Below are positions 17,429 to 26,256 of a stretch of 64,000 nucleotides of DNA, one piece after another (the stretch's first letter is position 1; the number at the start of each line of letters is the position of its first letter). Below the pieces are notes generated by a model. That model was not told the DNA's origin and did no database searches. It saw nothing but the letters and a program-made list of their open reading frames with translations. The translations under genes and the position numbers were made by a program. Source of the DNA: Sphaerochaeta associata. GTDB lineage: Bacteria; Spirochaetota; Spirochaetia; Sphaerochaetales; Sphaerochaetaceae. The DNA lies in the NCBI RefSeq assembly GCF_022869165.1, contig NZ_CP094929.1:2046001-2110000 (forward strand), given 5' to 3'.

Positions 17429-19294
17429 TTGGGAAAGAGTGCTAATACGAGCGATATCACCACAGTCTTGAACGATCAGGACCACCAGCTGTACCCTACG
17501 TTCGAACTGGGAGGCGATGCCTACCTAAAAGCCGGTCCTATAGGGCTGGAGGTACTGGGAACATTGAAGGATACTGTTTCAGTGTTCGATATTACCCAAG
17601 CCTATCCCAACACGTTGCAGGCCGACCTGCAGAACATTCTCAATCTCTATAATCCCATCGATTTCGCCAACGAGTTCGACTACACCAACGAGGTGCCCAG
17701 AAAGTTCGACAATAATAACCAGTTTCTGGTCAAGGTGTCGTCCTTCGGACCTGCATTGACGTACCAGTTCGGTGATCAGAAAACAACATTCCAGAAGGAG
17801 ACCATCAAGGACCTGCTCTTCAGGGGTACCTCGATCGGCCTTGATTTGGGCTTCTTGGAGTTGAAGGTAGGCAAAGGCCTGACCGACCTGGGACTCTATC
17901 AGGTTGCCTGGCCGCAGAACTTCTTCGGGTTTCAGTTTGCAATCAAGGTCAAGAAAGCCTGGTACCTGCAAACCAACGTCTCTTTCATAAGCGCATTGCA
18001 GGGCAGATACACCGACTTGAAGCAAAGCGGAGCAACATCGGATATCGGGACTTTGTATGACTTGAGCGGCATTCTTCCCGATCAGAACATGGTGTTCGGG
18101 CTGAGTACAGGCCACGCCAACAAGTACTTCAGTGTGGATGCCTCGTTCTCGCTGAGTCTGTACAATGAGAATGCGGGGACCATCGTTGATGTGAATCAGT
18201 TGGCAACCGACCTTGAAAACCAGGGAGGCCCCGACCTCGATACCTATGTAGGGTACCTGGACAAGATCCACGCCGTGTTCCCGATTCTCGACTACTTCCT
18301 GCCTTCCAATGGGTTGGTCTCGGGCATCGTCGACAAGGACCTGTGGGGCATCAGCTACGGAGTGGAGGCAAAGGTGCCGAAGCTGGGCATCCAAGCCTGG
18401 ATCCGTAAGACCGACGCCACCTATAAGAGCCTGGGCTCCTCGTTGGCCACCGATGAGTTCACCTTCGGCTCAACGGTAGAGCAACGGTATGGGGATTTTT
18501 CCTTCCGTGGAGGATACTCCTTCAAGATGGACAATATCGCCGACATCCTGTTCAACGACATCATTGCCTTGGTCAAACCCGATCTGGCTCCGACTTCTAC
18601 GCCCACTGCAGCCGATATCTCCAACATCGTTCATACCGTGCAAGCCGGCGTAGATACTCCGCAGCACAAGCTTTTAGGAACCTTGGGCTTCGATTACACC
18701 TTTGCCTATGAGACTACCAATGCTGAAGCCCTGGCAAAGGATGCGGCCGATGCAGCGACCGAGACGGCCATCAAAACCTCGACCGACAACGATACCACCC
18801 TATCTCATACCGGGGAACTGCGATGGCGCAGCGCTCGGTACAAGATTGGTTCTGTTACGACAAATTTCGGGGCGAAAACCAAGGATTCCTATGTTACCAA
18901 ACACACCGTCGATGGAACAGCGGATGGAACTACCTTCTGGGAGCTTGGCTATGCACTCTCGGGGAGCGTGAACTTCAGTCGGTACACACTCTCGCTGGGC
19001 TTCGATCAAACATGGAGTACGGAACCCAGTTCACTCACTTCTTTTGGATATGATGCCAAGTTCGGTATTAAAGAGACGTTCTTTGATACAATCAACTTTA
19101 CCGCATCCTTCGACCAAGCTTTCAGGGCGTCACTTGAAGCGTATAAGGTTACCGGCTCGTTCGCCTTGGAAAAACGCTTGGGTTTGATTACCGTTTCCAC
19201 CAACCTCGATGTCAGTTTCTATGATTCACTGCTTGACGACAGTGATGATGCAATCACGTCAACGCTGACGGTGAAGGGAGTATTCAGCAAGTAG
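17429..19294 (+). CDS. Outer-membrane beta-barrel-type protein, apparently missing its 5' end
   Basis: About 621 residues from a possible TTG, in a frame open from 17399. The sequence has alternating-hydrophobicity strands with aromatic girdles (for example FFGFQFAIKVKKAWYLQTNV, FSFRGGYSF, FWELGYALSGSV) and a C-terminal TLTVKGVFSK, as in surface barrels of treponeme-like spirochaetes. No signal peptide, ATG or Shine-Dalgarno sequence is present at the 5' end, and a decayed IS element lies 148 bases upstream. I infer that the promoter and signal sequence were lost in the rearrangement. The rest is intact, without frameshifts, so the loss may be recent. I do not recognise a specific family; a porin-like or adhesin role is possible. 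Confidence 0.6.
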   Translation: MGKSANTSDITTVLNDQDHQLYPTFELGGDAYLKAGPIGLEVLGTLKDTVSVFDITQAYPNTLQADLQNILNLYNPIDFANEFDYTNEVPRKFDNNNQFLVKVSSFGPALTYQFGDQKTTFQKETIKDLLFRGTSIGLDLGFLELKVGKGLTDLGLYQVAWPQNFFGFQFAIKVKKAWYLQTNVSFISALQGRYTDLKQSGATSDIGTLYDLSGILPDQNMVFGLSTGHANKYFSVDASFSLSLYNENAGTIVDVNQLATDLENQGGPDLDTYVGYLDKIHAVFPILDYFLPSNGLVSGIVDKDLWGISYGVEAKVPKLGIQAWIRKTDATYKSLGSSLATDEFTFGSTVEQRYGDFSFRGGYSFKMDNIADILFNDIIALVKPDLAPTSTPTAADISNIVHTVQAGVDTPQHKLLGTLGFDYTFAYETTNAEALAKDAADAATETAIKTSTDNDTTLSHTGELRWRSARYKIGSVTTNFGAKTKDSYVTKHTVDGTADGTTFWELGYALSGSVNFSRYTLSLGFDQTWSTEPSSLTSFGYDAKFGIKETFFDTINFTASFDQAFRASLEAYKVTGSFALEKRLGLITVSTNLDVSFYDSLLDDSDDAITSTLTVKGVFSK

Positions 19295-19308
19295 GTTGGA
19301 TGGTAGTG

Positions 19309-19340
19309 AAAGACAGGGCAGCGAACGCTGCCCTGTCTTT
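19309..19340. terminator. Bidirectional terminator between convergent genes
   Basis: Perfect 15-base stem, AAAGACAGGGCAGCG pairing with CGCTGCCCTGTCTTT, around a two-base loop. It lies between the barrel gene (+) and thrC (-), with A-rich and T-rich edges suited to both directions. Confidence 0.85.
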
Positions 19341-19341
19341 A

Positions 19342-20610
19342 TCAATTGAATAAATCCTTGTAATCGGTCCCTATCGCCTTGAAGCTAGCATTCTTATCCA
19401 GCAGCTTCGCCAGATTTTCAGGAACCTCTATGGTTGTACCTATCAAAGGTTCGACCACCTGTTCAAACTTGGCAGGATGGGCTGTCGATACAACAATGGT
19501 TGGTTGGCCGGCAAAGTAATCGCGTCTGACGCGCTCGCCTGTTGCAGTATGCGGGCAGAGAATATATCCAAGCCCTCCATACACTTCCTTGATCGTCGCC
19601 TCGATGGTCGGGTCATCCACAGAGTAAGCGGTGAGCATTCGTGCAAGGGTATCGGTATCAGGATACAGGTGGAAGAGCCGCTCCATGTTGCTTGGAGCTC
19701 CAACATCCATGGCATTAGCCAAGGTTTGCACCGAGTCGCGGGGCTGGTATGTTCCGCTTGAGAGAAAGTCGGGAATGGTTCTGTTCTCATTCACCGAAAG
19801 GACTATCCTCTCGATGGGGGCGCCCATCGTGAGAGCCCAAAATGCTGCACAGCTGTTGCCGACATTTCCGCTGGGAATAATGATGGTCGGCTTCTTCCCG
19901 AACGCCTGGTTGTAGAGGTGCGATGCAAAGACGTAGTACACGCTCTGTGGAAGCAAACGTCCCAAGTTGATGGAGTTTGCACTGGATAGTCCCCATTGGA
20001 GGGAAATATCCTTGTCCATGAAAGCTTCCTTGACCATTTTCTGACAATCATCAAAGGATCCGTCCACCTCATAGGCCTGGATGTTCCCCCCCCAACAGGT
20101 AAGCTGTTGTTGTTGCCTTCCACTCACTCTTCCTTTTGGATACAGCACCTTTACATCGATGCCTTTGCGGTTGGCGAACGCTGCAGCGACCGCCCCTCCG
20201 GTATCGCCGCTTGTTGCTACCAGAATGGTCAACCTGCGCTGCTGCTTGGCAAGCATCCGTTCCATACACGCAGCAAGAAACCGGGCACCGAAATCCTTGA
20301 ACGCGGCCGTAGGTCCGTGAAAAAGTTCAAGGACGGTCTCCTGCTCCCTGAGTGTGACCAAGGGAACGGGAAAGTTGAAGGCATCCATGCAGATTTCTGC
20401 AAGATCTTCCCTCAGTGGATCATCTTCGAAAAAGGGAGCGAGAACCTCGAATGCAAGTTCGGGATAGCTCGATATCTCATGGATTGCAAGATGCGTCAGA
20501 GGAGGAAACGACTGCGGTACATACAGACCGCCATCGGGTGCGAGTCCCTGCATGATCGCCTCACTGGCACATACCGCCGGCGCTTTGCCACGGGTTGAAA
20601 CAAACTTCAT
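19342..20610 (-). CDS. thrC: Threonine synthase
   Basis: A 422-residue PLP enzyme of fold type II that converts O-phosphohomoserine to threonine. The PLP lysine is in HGPTAAFKDFGARF near residue 105; the phosphate-binding loop is in PSGNVGN; ATSGDTGGA near 130 is also typical. The ribosome site TAGGAGGAAG overlaps the stop codon of thrA, so translation is coupled. No homoserine kinase gene (thrB) lies in this operon. Confidence 0.95.
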   Translation of the reverse strand: MKFVSTRGKAPAVCASEAIMQGLAPDGGLYVPQSFPPLTHLAIHEISSYPELAFEVLAPFFEDDPLREDLAEICMDAFNFPVPLVTLREQETVLELFHGPTAAFKDFGARFLAACMERMLAKQQRRLTILVATSGDTGGAVAAAFANRKGIDVKVLYPKGRVSGRQQQQLTCWGGNIQAYEVDGSFDDCQKMVKEAFMDKDISLQWGLSSANSINLGRLLPQSVYYVFASHLYNQAFGKKPTIIIPSGNVGNSCAAFWALTMGAPIERIVLSVNENRTIPDFLSSGTYQPRDSVQTLANAMDVGAPSNMERLFHLYPDTDTLARMLTAYSVDDPTIEATIKEVYGGLGYILCPHTATGERVRRDYFAGQPTIVVSTAHPAKFEQVVEPLIGTTIEVPENLAKLLDKNASFKAIGTDYKDLFN

Positions 20611-20622
20611 TTTTTCTTCCTC

Positions 20623-23019
20623 CTAAATCCTTGCACCAAGATATGCAGCAAGACGAAGCATATCGGAGAACACTCCACCTGCCGTCACTTCCCTGCCCGC
20701 CCCCGGTCCTTTGATAACCAAAGGCTGGCTCAAATACCGGTCGGTGGTGAAACAGATCACATTGTCGGTCCCGCTCGTCTGTGCGAATGGATGATCACCA
20801 TTGAAGCTGGCAAGCGATGCACTGCAGGCTCCCTTCTCATCGACGATGCCTACATATCGGAGTTTCTCACCCTTCTCGCATGCATCATGGTATGCCTGTT
20901 CAATGTATACATCAAGCTCCTCCAGGTTCTGCATGAATTCCTCGATAGAGAGCGAGGCCATCCCCTCTGGAACCAAGCTCTGGATCGGAATGTCCTCAAC
21001 CTCAACCTCATACCCCATCTCACGGGCAAGAATGACCGTCTTGCGTCCGACATCCATTCCCGATAGATCGTCACGGGGATCAGGTTCGGTGTAGCCCATC
21101 TCTTTGGCCTGTCTGACCAGTGCGCTGAAAGGAACCGTACCATCATAGGTGGAGAACAACCAAGCCAGGGTTCCGCTGACAATTCCTTCGATGCGATGAA
21201 TCCTGTCTCCTGTCTGGACCAAGTCCTTCAGGGTGCAGATGACAGGAAGCCCCGCACCGACGGTGGTTTCATATAAGAAACGGCGCCCGGTTCTCAGGCA
21301 GGTGTCAAAAAGCTTGTTGTAGTAGGCCATGGGCGCGGTGCCGGCCTTCTTGTTCGGAGTGATGACATGGATTCCCATCTCAAGCCAACTGTCGTACTGC
21401 TGGGCAAGCTGACTGCTGGTGGAGCAATCGATTACCAGGGAGTGAGGAAAATAGGTGGCTCCGATGTGGTGGATGAAAAGGTCAAGGTCCAAGGGGACCG
21501 CTTCCTGTTCGAAACGAGTTTTCCATGACCCCGGGTCTATTGCATCCTGGTCCAGCACCATCTTCTTGGAATTTGCAATACCGCGGATATGGATGTCTAC
21601 CCCGAACTGCTCTCTCAGCCTCTGGCTCTCGGACTCAATTTGTTCAAGCAGGGTGCTGCCGATATTGCCCGGCCCGATCAAGCCGACGGAGAGGGCTTGC
21701 TTGGAGAGGAAGAAGCGGGCATGCAAGGCCCTAAGGGCCTTCTTGGAGTCACTGCCCTTGATGACCGCACTGATGTTGGTTTCGCTTGAACCCTGGGCGA
21801 TCGCTATCACATTGACCGATGCCCTGCCGAGGGATGAGAAGAACTTGCCGGCAATTCCTGCCTGGCCGGTCATCTGCTTGCCGACAGCGGCAAGAATGGC
21901 CAGACCCGACTCTCCTTCGATGCTTTGAATCAGGTGTTCGCTCAGTTCGTGGGAGAAGGCCTCCCTTGCAACGATGCAGGCTCGTTCCATCTGGCTGGCG
22001 GGAACAGCGAAGCAGATGGAGTATTCACTGCTGGCCTGGCTGATGAGCACCACCGATATGGAAGCCTCACGCATGGCGGTGAACAGCCTGCTGGCGATGC
22101 CGATCACCCCGCTCATACCCGCGCCTTCCACATTTATCAGGGCTATATCGTGGATAATGGAAAATCCTTTTACCTTATTCAGCTGTTCCGCCTCTCCATC
22201 CTTGCTGATGCTGGTTCCTTCATCCTTCTCATCACCCCACCAACGCAGATGTACATTGATCGATTCATTGATGGCGGGAAGCAGGGCCTGCGGATGGATG
22301 ACCGGGGCACCGAAGAAGGAGAGCTCGGTCGCCTCGGAGTATGAAAGAGAGCGGATGACCAAGGCCGAGGGGACTTCATTGCTATCGGCGTTTTTCAGCA
22401 ACGAGGAGTTGTTCCAGAAGGTGACGCCCTGCGCCTTGAGCACTCCGGCGAGTTGGGAGGCGGCATATTCACTTCTCCCGTCCCGCAGGACGCTGCCTTC
22501 CGCCTGGGGAAGCTGACCGTAGACAAATAGCAGCTGCGCAGATATCGAGGTGCCGGCATTCAGGGTTGCATACTCGGCAAGATCGGCGGTAAAACCCTTC
22601 GTGACAGCATAGTGACAGAGAAGGTCGGCGATCCAGCTGTCGCAGAGTTTCTCCAGATAGCGCTGCACTCCGGAAGAGACCTCTTCCACCAACCAAACTG
22701 AGCGGAGAATGTCCTCAATATCGGCAAATCCCTGGGTAATGCGCTCCAAGACACTTCTGCCGGCGGGGACGGTCAAAATGTTCTCAACCAGCTCCGTCCA
22801 GCTGGAGAATCGTTGCTCCTGCAGCGACCAAAGCCGCTCGTCGTGTTCTTTAGCCGAAATCAGGAGGCTTGAGAGCTCGAAAGCTGTATCGCGAAGTGGC
22901 GCCAGGACAAAAATCTGCCGAGATTCCTTTCCAAGGCTGAAAATTCTCAACAGCTTCTCACAACCCTCTTTCGATACCAGGTTGGCACTCTCTACTGCAT
23001 GTACACGGATACTGCTCAT
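20623..23019 (-). CDS. thrA: ThrA-type fusion: degenerate aspartokinase domain, ACT domains, homoserine dehydrogenase
   Basis: A 798-residue protein. Residues 1-270 align along their length with an aspartokinase (SYSEATELSFFGAPVIHPQ matches the family's SYQEAMELSYFGAKVLHP) but lack the N-terminal KFGGTS nucleotide motif (here HAVESANL), the GRNGSDYSA motif (here RDGRSEYAA) and the WTDVDGVY loop (here WNNSSLLKN). Two ACT domains follow (about 285-440; GMSGVIGIASRLF). The homoserine dehydrogenase part is intact: GLIGPGNIG near 447, ITPNKKAG, GIVSGTLAWL and DPRDDLSGMDVGRK. So only the dehydrogenase should be active and the kinase-like part may serve allosteric control. I prefer ATG 23019, after GGGGG, to ATG 23034, which has no ribosome site. 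thrC follows. Confidence 0.9.
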   Translation of the reverse strand: MSSIRVHAVESANLVSKEGCEKLLRIFSLGKESRQIFVLAPLRDTAFELSSLLISAKEHDERLWSLQEQRFSSWTELVENILTVPAGRSVLERITQGFADIEDILRSVWLVEEVSSGVQRYLEKLCDSWIADLLCHYAVTKGFTADLAEYATLNAGTSISAQLLFVYGQLPQAEGSVLRDGRSEYAASQLAGVLKAQGVTFWNNSSLLKNADSNEVPSALVIRSLSYSEATELSFFGAPVIHPQALLPAINESINVHLRWWGDEKDEGTSISKDGEAEQLNKVKGFSIIHDIALINVEGAGMSGVIGIASRLFTAMREASISVVLISQASSEYSICFAVPASQMERACIVAREAFSHELSEHLIQSIEGESGLAILAAVGKQMTGQAGIAGKFFSSLGRASVNVIAIAQGSSETNISAVIKGSDSKKALRALHARFFLSKQALSVGLIGPGNIGSTLLEQIESESQRLREQFGVDIHIRGIANSKKMVLDQDAIDPGSWKTRFEQEAVPLDLDLFIHHIGATYFPHSLVIDCSTSSQLAQQYDSWLEMGIHVITPNKKAGTAPMAYYNKLFDTCLRTGRRFLYETTVGAGLPVICTLKDLVQTGDRIHRIEGIVSGTLAWLFSTYDGTVPFSALVRQAKEMGYTEPDPRDDLSGMDVGRKTVILAREMGYEVEVEDIPIQSLVPEGMASLSIEEFMQNLEELDVYIEQAYHDACEKGEKLRYVGIVDEKGACSASLASFNGDHPFAQTSGTDNVICFTTDRYLSQPLVIKGPGAGREVTAGGVFSDMLRLAAYLGARI

Positions 23020-23080
23020 AGCAACGACCCCCATTTCAAGATAATGAACAACTCACTGAACAAATGTATCGTCTGAATAT

Positions 23081-23106
23081 ACAAAAAGAGCCCAAAAGTG
23101 GGCTCT
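23081..23106 (-). terminator. Terminator after rpmB
   Basis: On the reverse strand AGAGCCCA-CTTT-TGGGCTCT is followed by TTTTTGT. It ends the rpmB transcript 30 bases after the stop codon. Confidence 0.85.
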
Positions 23107-23136
23107 CTGTCGATCGAGATTGCGTAACAACTGCTG

Positions 23137-23367
23137 TTATACGAGCTTCTCGACCTTTCCGCTCCTCAAGCAACGAGTGCAAATCTTAATGGTGCGGGGA
23201 GCTCCGTTGACCAAAGTCTTGATCGTTACGAGATTAGGGCGGAATACGCGCTTCGTGGTTACACCGATGTGCTGACCTACACCACCATGCTTCTTGGCCT
23301 GACCTTTTCTCGGAACACTGTTTCCGGCTACCGTTCCTTTTCCGCAAATCTCACATCTACGAGCCAT
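23137..23367 (-). CDS. rpmB: 50S ribosomal protein L28
   Basis: A 76-residue protein beginning MARRCEICGKG with the L28 pattern (GNSVPRKGQAKKHG, RVFRPNLVTIK) and a zinc-type cysteine set CEIC near the start and CTRC near the end. I start at ATG 23367; AAGGTGG lies eight bases upstream, while the codon four positions earlier has no ribosome site. Monocistronic, with its own terminator. Confidence 0.96.
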   Translation of the reverse strand: MARRCEICGKGTVAGNSVPRKGQAKKHGGVGQHIGVTTKRVFRPNLVTIKTLVNGAPRTIKICTRCLRSGKVEKLV

Positions 23368-23566
23368 AGCTATATCCACCTTGTCTTAATAATTCGTTAG
23401 TTGGCCGAACCGAGGCCTGTCAAAGTCACGGCTATCCTTGTACGGGCAACCTCTTGTCCGTGAGCAGTTCCACAAGGTTATCGCATTGGAGACTTCAACC
23501 TTTGCCAAATTACCAGATAACGGCTTTTGTGTAAAGAGAAAGGGTGCATCTTTTCTACTTTTTCCC

Positions 23567-23595
23567 TTGTCGAGCTTTGTTTGCTTGACTATCCT
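23567..23595 (+). promoter_or_regulatory. Predicted promoter for the unknown gene at 23602 (leaderless)
   Basis: TTGTCG (23567-23572), 17-base spacer, TATCCT (23590-23595). Only six bases separate the -10 box from the ATG. Confidence 0.35.
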
Positions 23596-23601
23596 TATGG
23601 T

Positions 23602-24048
23602 ATGGAAAGCTATTACATCCTCAGGTTGGGTAAGGACCTAAGAACAAAGTTGATGAAATTGAGGACGCAGTTGTTCGAGATAAGCGGTAAAGGCAGTTTC
23701 TGCTGTCTCGAGCCCTGCGTCATCCTCGGTCCCTGCGATTGTTCATCCACCCTCCCCTTTGTGCCCTGTCCCCGGCTCCCGATAACCATCGATGGAACGC
23801 TTAGGTATGAGGAGGGGCAGCTCTTTCTCCCCCTCGATCCAACAATTCTTTCCGACATTCGCACTGCATTGGGAACCGAGTATCCGATTTCCGGCATCCA
23901 CCTCGGCACGGATCATGTGTCGGTACCTAGTGAAAGCTTTACGATCAGAAGTGTGAGCCTGGCTGTTCTCACCGTGGAACGGAGAGAGGACCTCACCCTT
24001 TGGAACGTGCTTTCAGAAAGGCATCTCGACTCGGACAGAGAGAACTGA
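23602..24048 (+). CDS. Unknown protein, 148 residues
   Basis: I do not recognise the family. It begins MESYYILRLGKDLRTKLMKLR, with a first half that could be an alpha/beta fold (LEPCVILGPCD) and later strands (GTLRYEEGQLFLPL). The arrangement is faintly like the 2H phosphoesterase fold but neither HxT motif is present, so I do not assign it. No Shine-Dalgarno sequence precedes ATG 23602, and a promoter -10 box ends six bases before it, so the mRNA may be leaderless. The 3' end overlaps the convergent nth gene by 56 bases. Confidence 0.55.
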   Translation: MESYYILRLGKDLRTKLMKLRTQLFEISGKGSFCCLEPCVILGPCDCSSTLPFVPCPRLPITIDGTLRYEEGQLFLPLDPTILSDIRTALGTEYPISGIHLGTDHVSVPSESFTIRSVSLAVLTVERREDLTLWNVLSERHLDSDREN

Positions 24049-24637
24049 GCGGGCAATCCTCGCACTCGGGCTTCTTGGCATGGCAGGTTGTTCTTCCAAA
24101 TAGATTGGCTGTCATGGAGAACCGGTACTGCTTGTCCTCTTCCAAGAGAGCGGCTATCTCCTTCTCTACTTTCTCCGGGTCCTTTGCATTCACCAAGCCC
24201 AGACGGTTGACCACCCGTGAAAAATGCGTATCAACAATAATGGCACTCTTTCCGTAGATGTCGCCAAGGACACAACTGGCGGTCTTGCGTCCTACCCCAG
24301 GCAGCTTGATCAACTCATCCATGGTGTCGGGAAGCCCGCGGCCAAGCAAGGCTTTCGAGCAGGCGATGATGTTCTTTGCTTTGTTACGGTAATACCCTGT
24401 AGGATAGATAATGGATTCTACATCTTCAGCTGAAGCAGAAGCGAGCGAGGCTTTGTCAGGATACTTCGCAAACAGTTCCTTTACGACGATGTTCACGATC
24501 CTGTCGGTTGTCTGGGCCGAGAGAATGACGCTGATAAGAAAGCGGAAGGGATCACGTTGCTCCAAAAACTGGATGTCGGAGGGAAGCTGTGTGTCCAAGA
24601 CGGTAAATATCTCTTGCATGCGTTGTTTCTTGTCCAT
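23993..24637 (-). CDS. nth: Endonuclease III
   Basis: A 214-residue base-excision-repair glycosylase/AP lyase. The helix-hairpin-helix is LPGVGRKTA, with the catalytic lysine in it, and the catalytic aspartate is in IVDTHFSRV. The C-terminal 4Fe-4S cluster motif C-x6-C-x2-C-x5-C is complete (CHAKKPECEDCPLSSLC). It removes oxidised pyrimidines. It is divergent from the tRNA-Pro gene. Confidence 0.96.
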   Translation of the reverse strand: MDKKQRMQEIFTVLDTQLPSDIQFLEQRDPFRFLISVILSAQTTDRIVNIVVKELFAKYPDKASLASASAEDVESIIYPTGYYRNKAKNIIACSKALLGRGLPDTMDELIKLPGVGRKTASCVLGDIYGKSAIIVDTHFSRVVNRLGLVNAKDPEKVEKEIAALLEEDKQYRFSMTANLFGRTTCHAKKPECEDCPLSSLCPSRDAFLKARSKG

Positions 24638-24656
24638 AGGCTTCCTATGGTACCCC

Positions 24657-24686
24657 TTGACGCTTTGCTTCTCAAGTGCGTATACT
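24657..24686 (+). promoter_or_regulatory. tRNA-Pro promoter
   Basis: TTGACG (24657-24662), 18-base spacer, TATACT (24681-24686); transcription would start a few bases before the tRNA. Confidence 0.65.
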
Positions 24687-24697
24687 CCAGAAAGTTT

Positions 24698-24770
24698 CGG
24701 GGCGTAGCCCAGTGGCTAGGGCACCTGCTTTGGGAGCAGGATATCGAAGGTTCGAGTCCTTTCGCCCCGA
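24698..24770 (+). tRNA. tRNA-Pro (anticodon TGG)
   Basis: Full cloverleaf of 73 bases: acceptor CGGGGCG/CGCCCCG, D-stem GCCC/GGGC, anticodon stem CCTGC/GCAGG with loop TTTGGGA, T-arm GAAGG-TTCGAGT-CCTTT. Discriminator A; CCA is not encoded. Confidence 0.95.
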
Positions 24771-24778
24771 TTCATGAA

Positions 24779-24804
24779 GGCAACCAGTGTTGGTTGCCTT
24801 TTTT
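24779..24804 (+). terminator. Terminator after tRNA-Pro
   Basis: GGCAACCA-GTGT-TGGTTGCC followed by six T. Eight bases after the tRNA. Confidence 0.85.
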
Positions 24805-24811
24805 CACGAGT

Positions 24812-24835
24812 AAAGGCCGCTTCCGAGCGGCCTTT
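24812..24835. terminator. Hairpin between tRNA-Pro and the 24905 gene
   Basis: Perfect stem AAAGGCCGCT-TCCG-AGCGGCCTTT. It is symmetrical and could act in either direction as a second-line terminator. Confidence 0.5.
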
Positions 24836-24852
24836 GGTGTCTGGATATAACA

Positions 24853-24873
24853 AAAGGTGGCAACGCCACCTTT
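24853..24873 (-). terminator. Terminator after the 24905 gene
   Basis: On the reverse strand AAAGGTGGC-GTT-GCCACCTTT runs into TTGTT. About 30 bases after the gene's stop codon. Confidence 0.7.
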
Positions 24874-24904
24874 CAAGTTACAAATAAACTGGAGATATAT
24901 CTAA

Positions 24905-25318
24905 TTACGCTGCGTATTTGATCGACAGCAGTTTGGCAAGAATTCTTCCGATGGTCTTTCCATACTGTGCGTTGTAATCAAGTACTGCATCATATGCGTT
25001 CACTTCTTTCTGCTTCTCTACACTGAGATAGTACAGATGGTCACACACCTCGAAGAACAGGTCAGCTTTCCTTTTGCCGGGGAAGCTCATCTGCGTGGTC
25101 CAGGTTTCCATCACTTGGCTGATGGGCTCATACAGGTTGCTCATCCAGGAATAGACTGCTTCATCCCACGTGATAGGCATATTCAGGTTCTTTCCCAAAA
25201 AGTAGCGGTGGCCCTCGATATGAGAGGCGAGTTTATTATAATCTGCATCAAGGAACATATCGGTGTTCTTGATCAGGAATTCAATACTTTCTTTCTTGTG
25301 TAAATCATTTTTATCCAT
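24905..25318 (-). CDS. Unknown protein, 137 residues
   Basis: A soluble, largely helical, acidic protein (MDKNDLHKKESIEFLIKN to LLSIKYAA) with conserved-looking aromatic residues (HRYFLGKNLNMPITWDEAV, SWMSNLYEPI). No family recognised; no signal peptide or membrane segment. AAAGGAG nine bases upstream supports ATG 25318. It has its own promoter and terminator, so it is a single-gene unit. Confidence 0.7.
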   Translation of the reverse strand: MDKNDLHKKESIEFLIKNTDMFLDADYNKLASHIEGHRYFLGKNLNMPITWDEAVYSWMSNLYEPISQVMETWTTQMSFPGKRKADLFFEVCDHLYYLSVEKQKEVNAYDAVLDYNAQYGKTIGRILAKLLSIKYAA

Positions 25319-25353
25319 GATTTGCTCCTTTCGTTTGTTCTGTTTACACTGGT

Positions 25354-25383
25354 ATTGTAAGGAGTTATGGCAATCTTAAGCAA
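25354..25383 (-). promoter_or_regulatory. Predicted promoter of the 24905-25318 gene
   Basis: On the reverse strand TTGCTT (25383-25378), 18-base spacer, TACAAT (25359-25354). Confidence 0.5.
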
Positions 25384-25497
25384 GTACTAAAAGACTAATA
25401 TATTTGTACTGTTCCGCTCAATATTTGGATATTTCCGTACTCTGTTTGCTATTAATTCACAGTTTGTATATTCCTCACACAGTTTTGATGCAAACAA

Positions 25498-25531
25498 AAG
25501 TCCCTCCTTTACATCAACAAAGAAGGGACTT
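25498..25531 (-). terminator. Terminator after superoxide dismutase
   Basis: On the reverse strand AAGTCCCT pairs with AGGGACTT, with a further inner CTTT/AAAG pairing, followed by TTGTTT. Confidence 0.7.
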
Positions 25532-25547
25532 CACAAGGCTGTGGAAC

Positions 25548-26174
25548 CTACTGGTATTTGATCACCTGTTCGTACCGTTTCTGTACCTCGGACCAATCAA
25601 GGACCGACCAGAAAGCCTTGATATATTCGGCTCTCAGGTTCTTGTACTTCAGATAGTACGCATGTTCCCAAACATCGATTCCAAGAATCGGTACCCCCCC
25701 ATTTTTCTGCATCAGCGGAGAGTCCTGGTTCGGAGTATTTACTACCGAGAGCCTGCCGTCGGCATGAGCGACCAGAAACGCCCAACCTGATCCAAACCTT
25801 CCGGCTGCCTGCTTGCCGATCTCATCCTTCAGTGCATCAAGGCTTCCGAATCCTTCTTTAATTCTCGTCTCCAGAATTCCGGATGGACTCTTTTTGGCAT
25901 TCGGAGAGAGTGTCGCGAAGTACAGATTGTGGTTGGCAAAACCACCTCCGTTGTTTCGCACTGTCGTTCGCAGTGATTCATCCTTTATGCTGTCAAGATT
26001 GGAAAGAATATCCTCGATAGTGCGATCTTTCAGGCTTGCATCCTTATCCAAGGCTGCATTCAAATTATTAGTATAGGCTGCATGGTGCTTTGTATAGTGC
26101 GTCACCATCGTCAGTTCATCGATATGTGGCTCAAGGTCGGCATATCCATAGGGAAGTGCAACTTGTGTAAACAT
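25548..26174 (-). CDS. sodA: Superoxide dismutase (Fe/Mn family)
   Basis: A 208-residue Fe/Mn-type SOD. The metal ligands are seen: His in THYTKHHAAY near residue 26, His in GGGFANHNLYF, Asp and His in GIDVWEHAYY. Fe or Mn use cannot be settled by eye. ATG 26174 has AGGAGG seven bases upstream; the earlier ATG at 26192 lies within that site. The untranslated leader contains a 17-base inverted repeat, a likely operator. Detoxifies superoxide in the cytoplasm, useful for an anaerobe meeting oxygen. Confidence 0.95.
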   Translation of the reverse strand: MFTQVALPYGYADLEPHIDELTMVTHYTKHHAAYTNNLNAALDKDASLKDRTIEDILSNLDSIKDESLRTTVRNNGGGFANHNLYFATLSPNAKKSPSGILETRIKEGFGSLDALKDEIGKQAAGRFGSGWAFLVAHADGRLSVVNTPNQDSPLMQKNGGVPILGIDVWEHAYYLKYKNLRAEYIKAFWSVLDWSEVQKRYEQVIKYQ

Positions 26175-26203
26175 GAAGGTACCTCCTAACAAGTACTTTT
26201 ATT

Positions 26204-26256
26204 CCTAGTAGTTTACTAGGTAAATACAGTATACCCATTATTCTTCCATTAGGCAA
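26204..26256 (-). promoter_or_regulatory. sod promoter with inverted-repeat operator
   Basis: On the reverse strand TTGCCT (26256-26251), 17-base spacer, TATACT (26233-26228), then the inverted repeat CCTAGTA-AAC-TACTAGG (26220-26204) at about the transcription start. The ACTAGG half-site recurs in the cysK leader. Confidence 0.65.
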
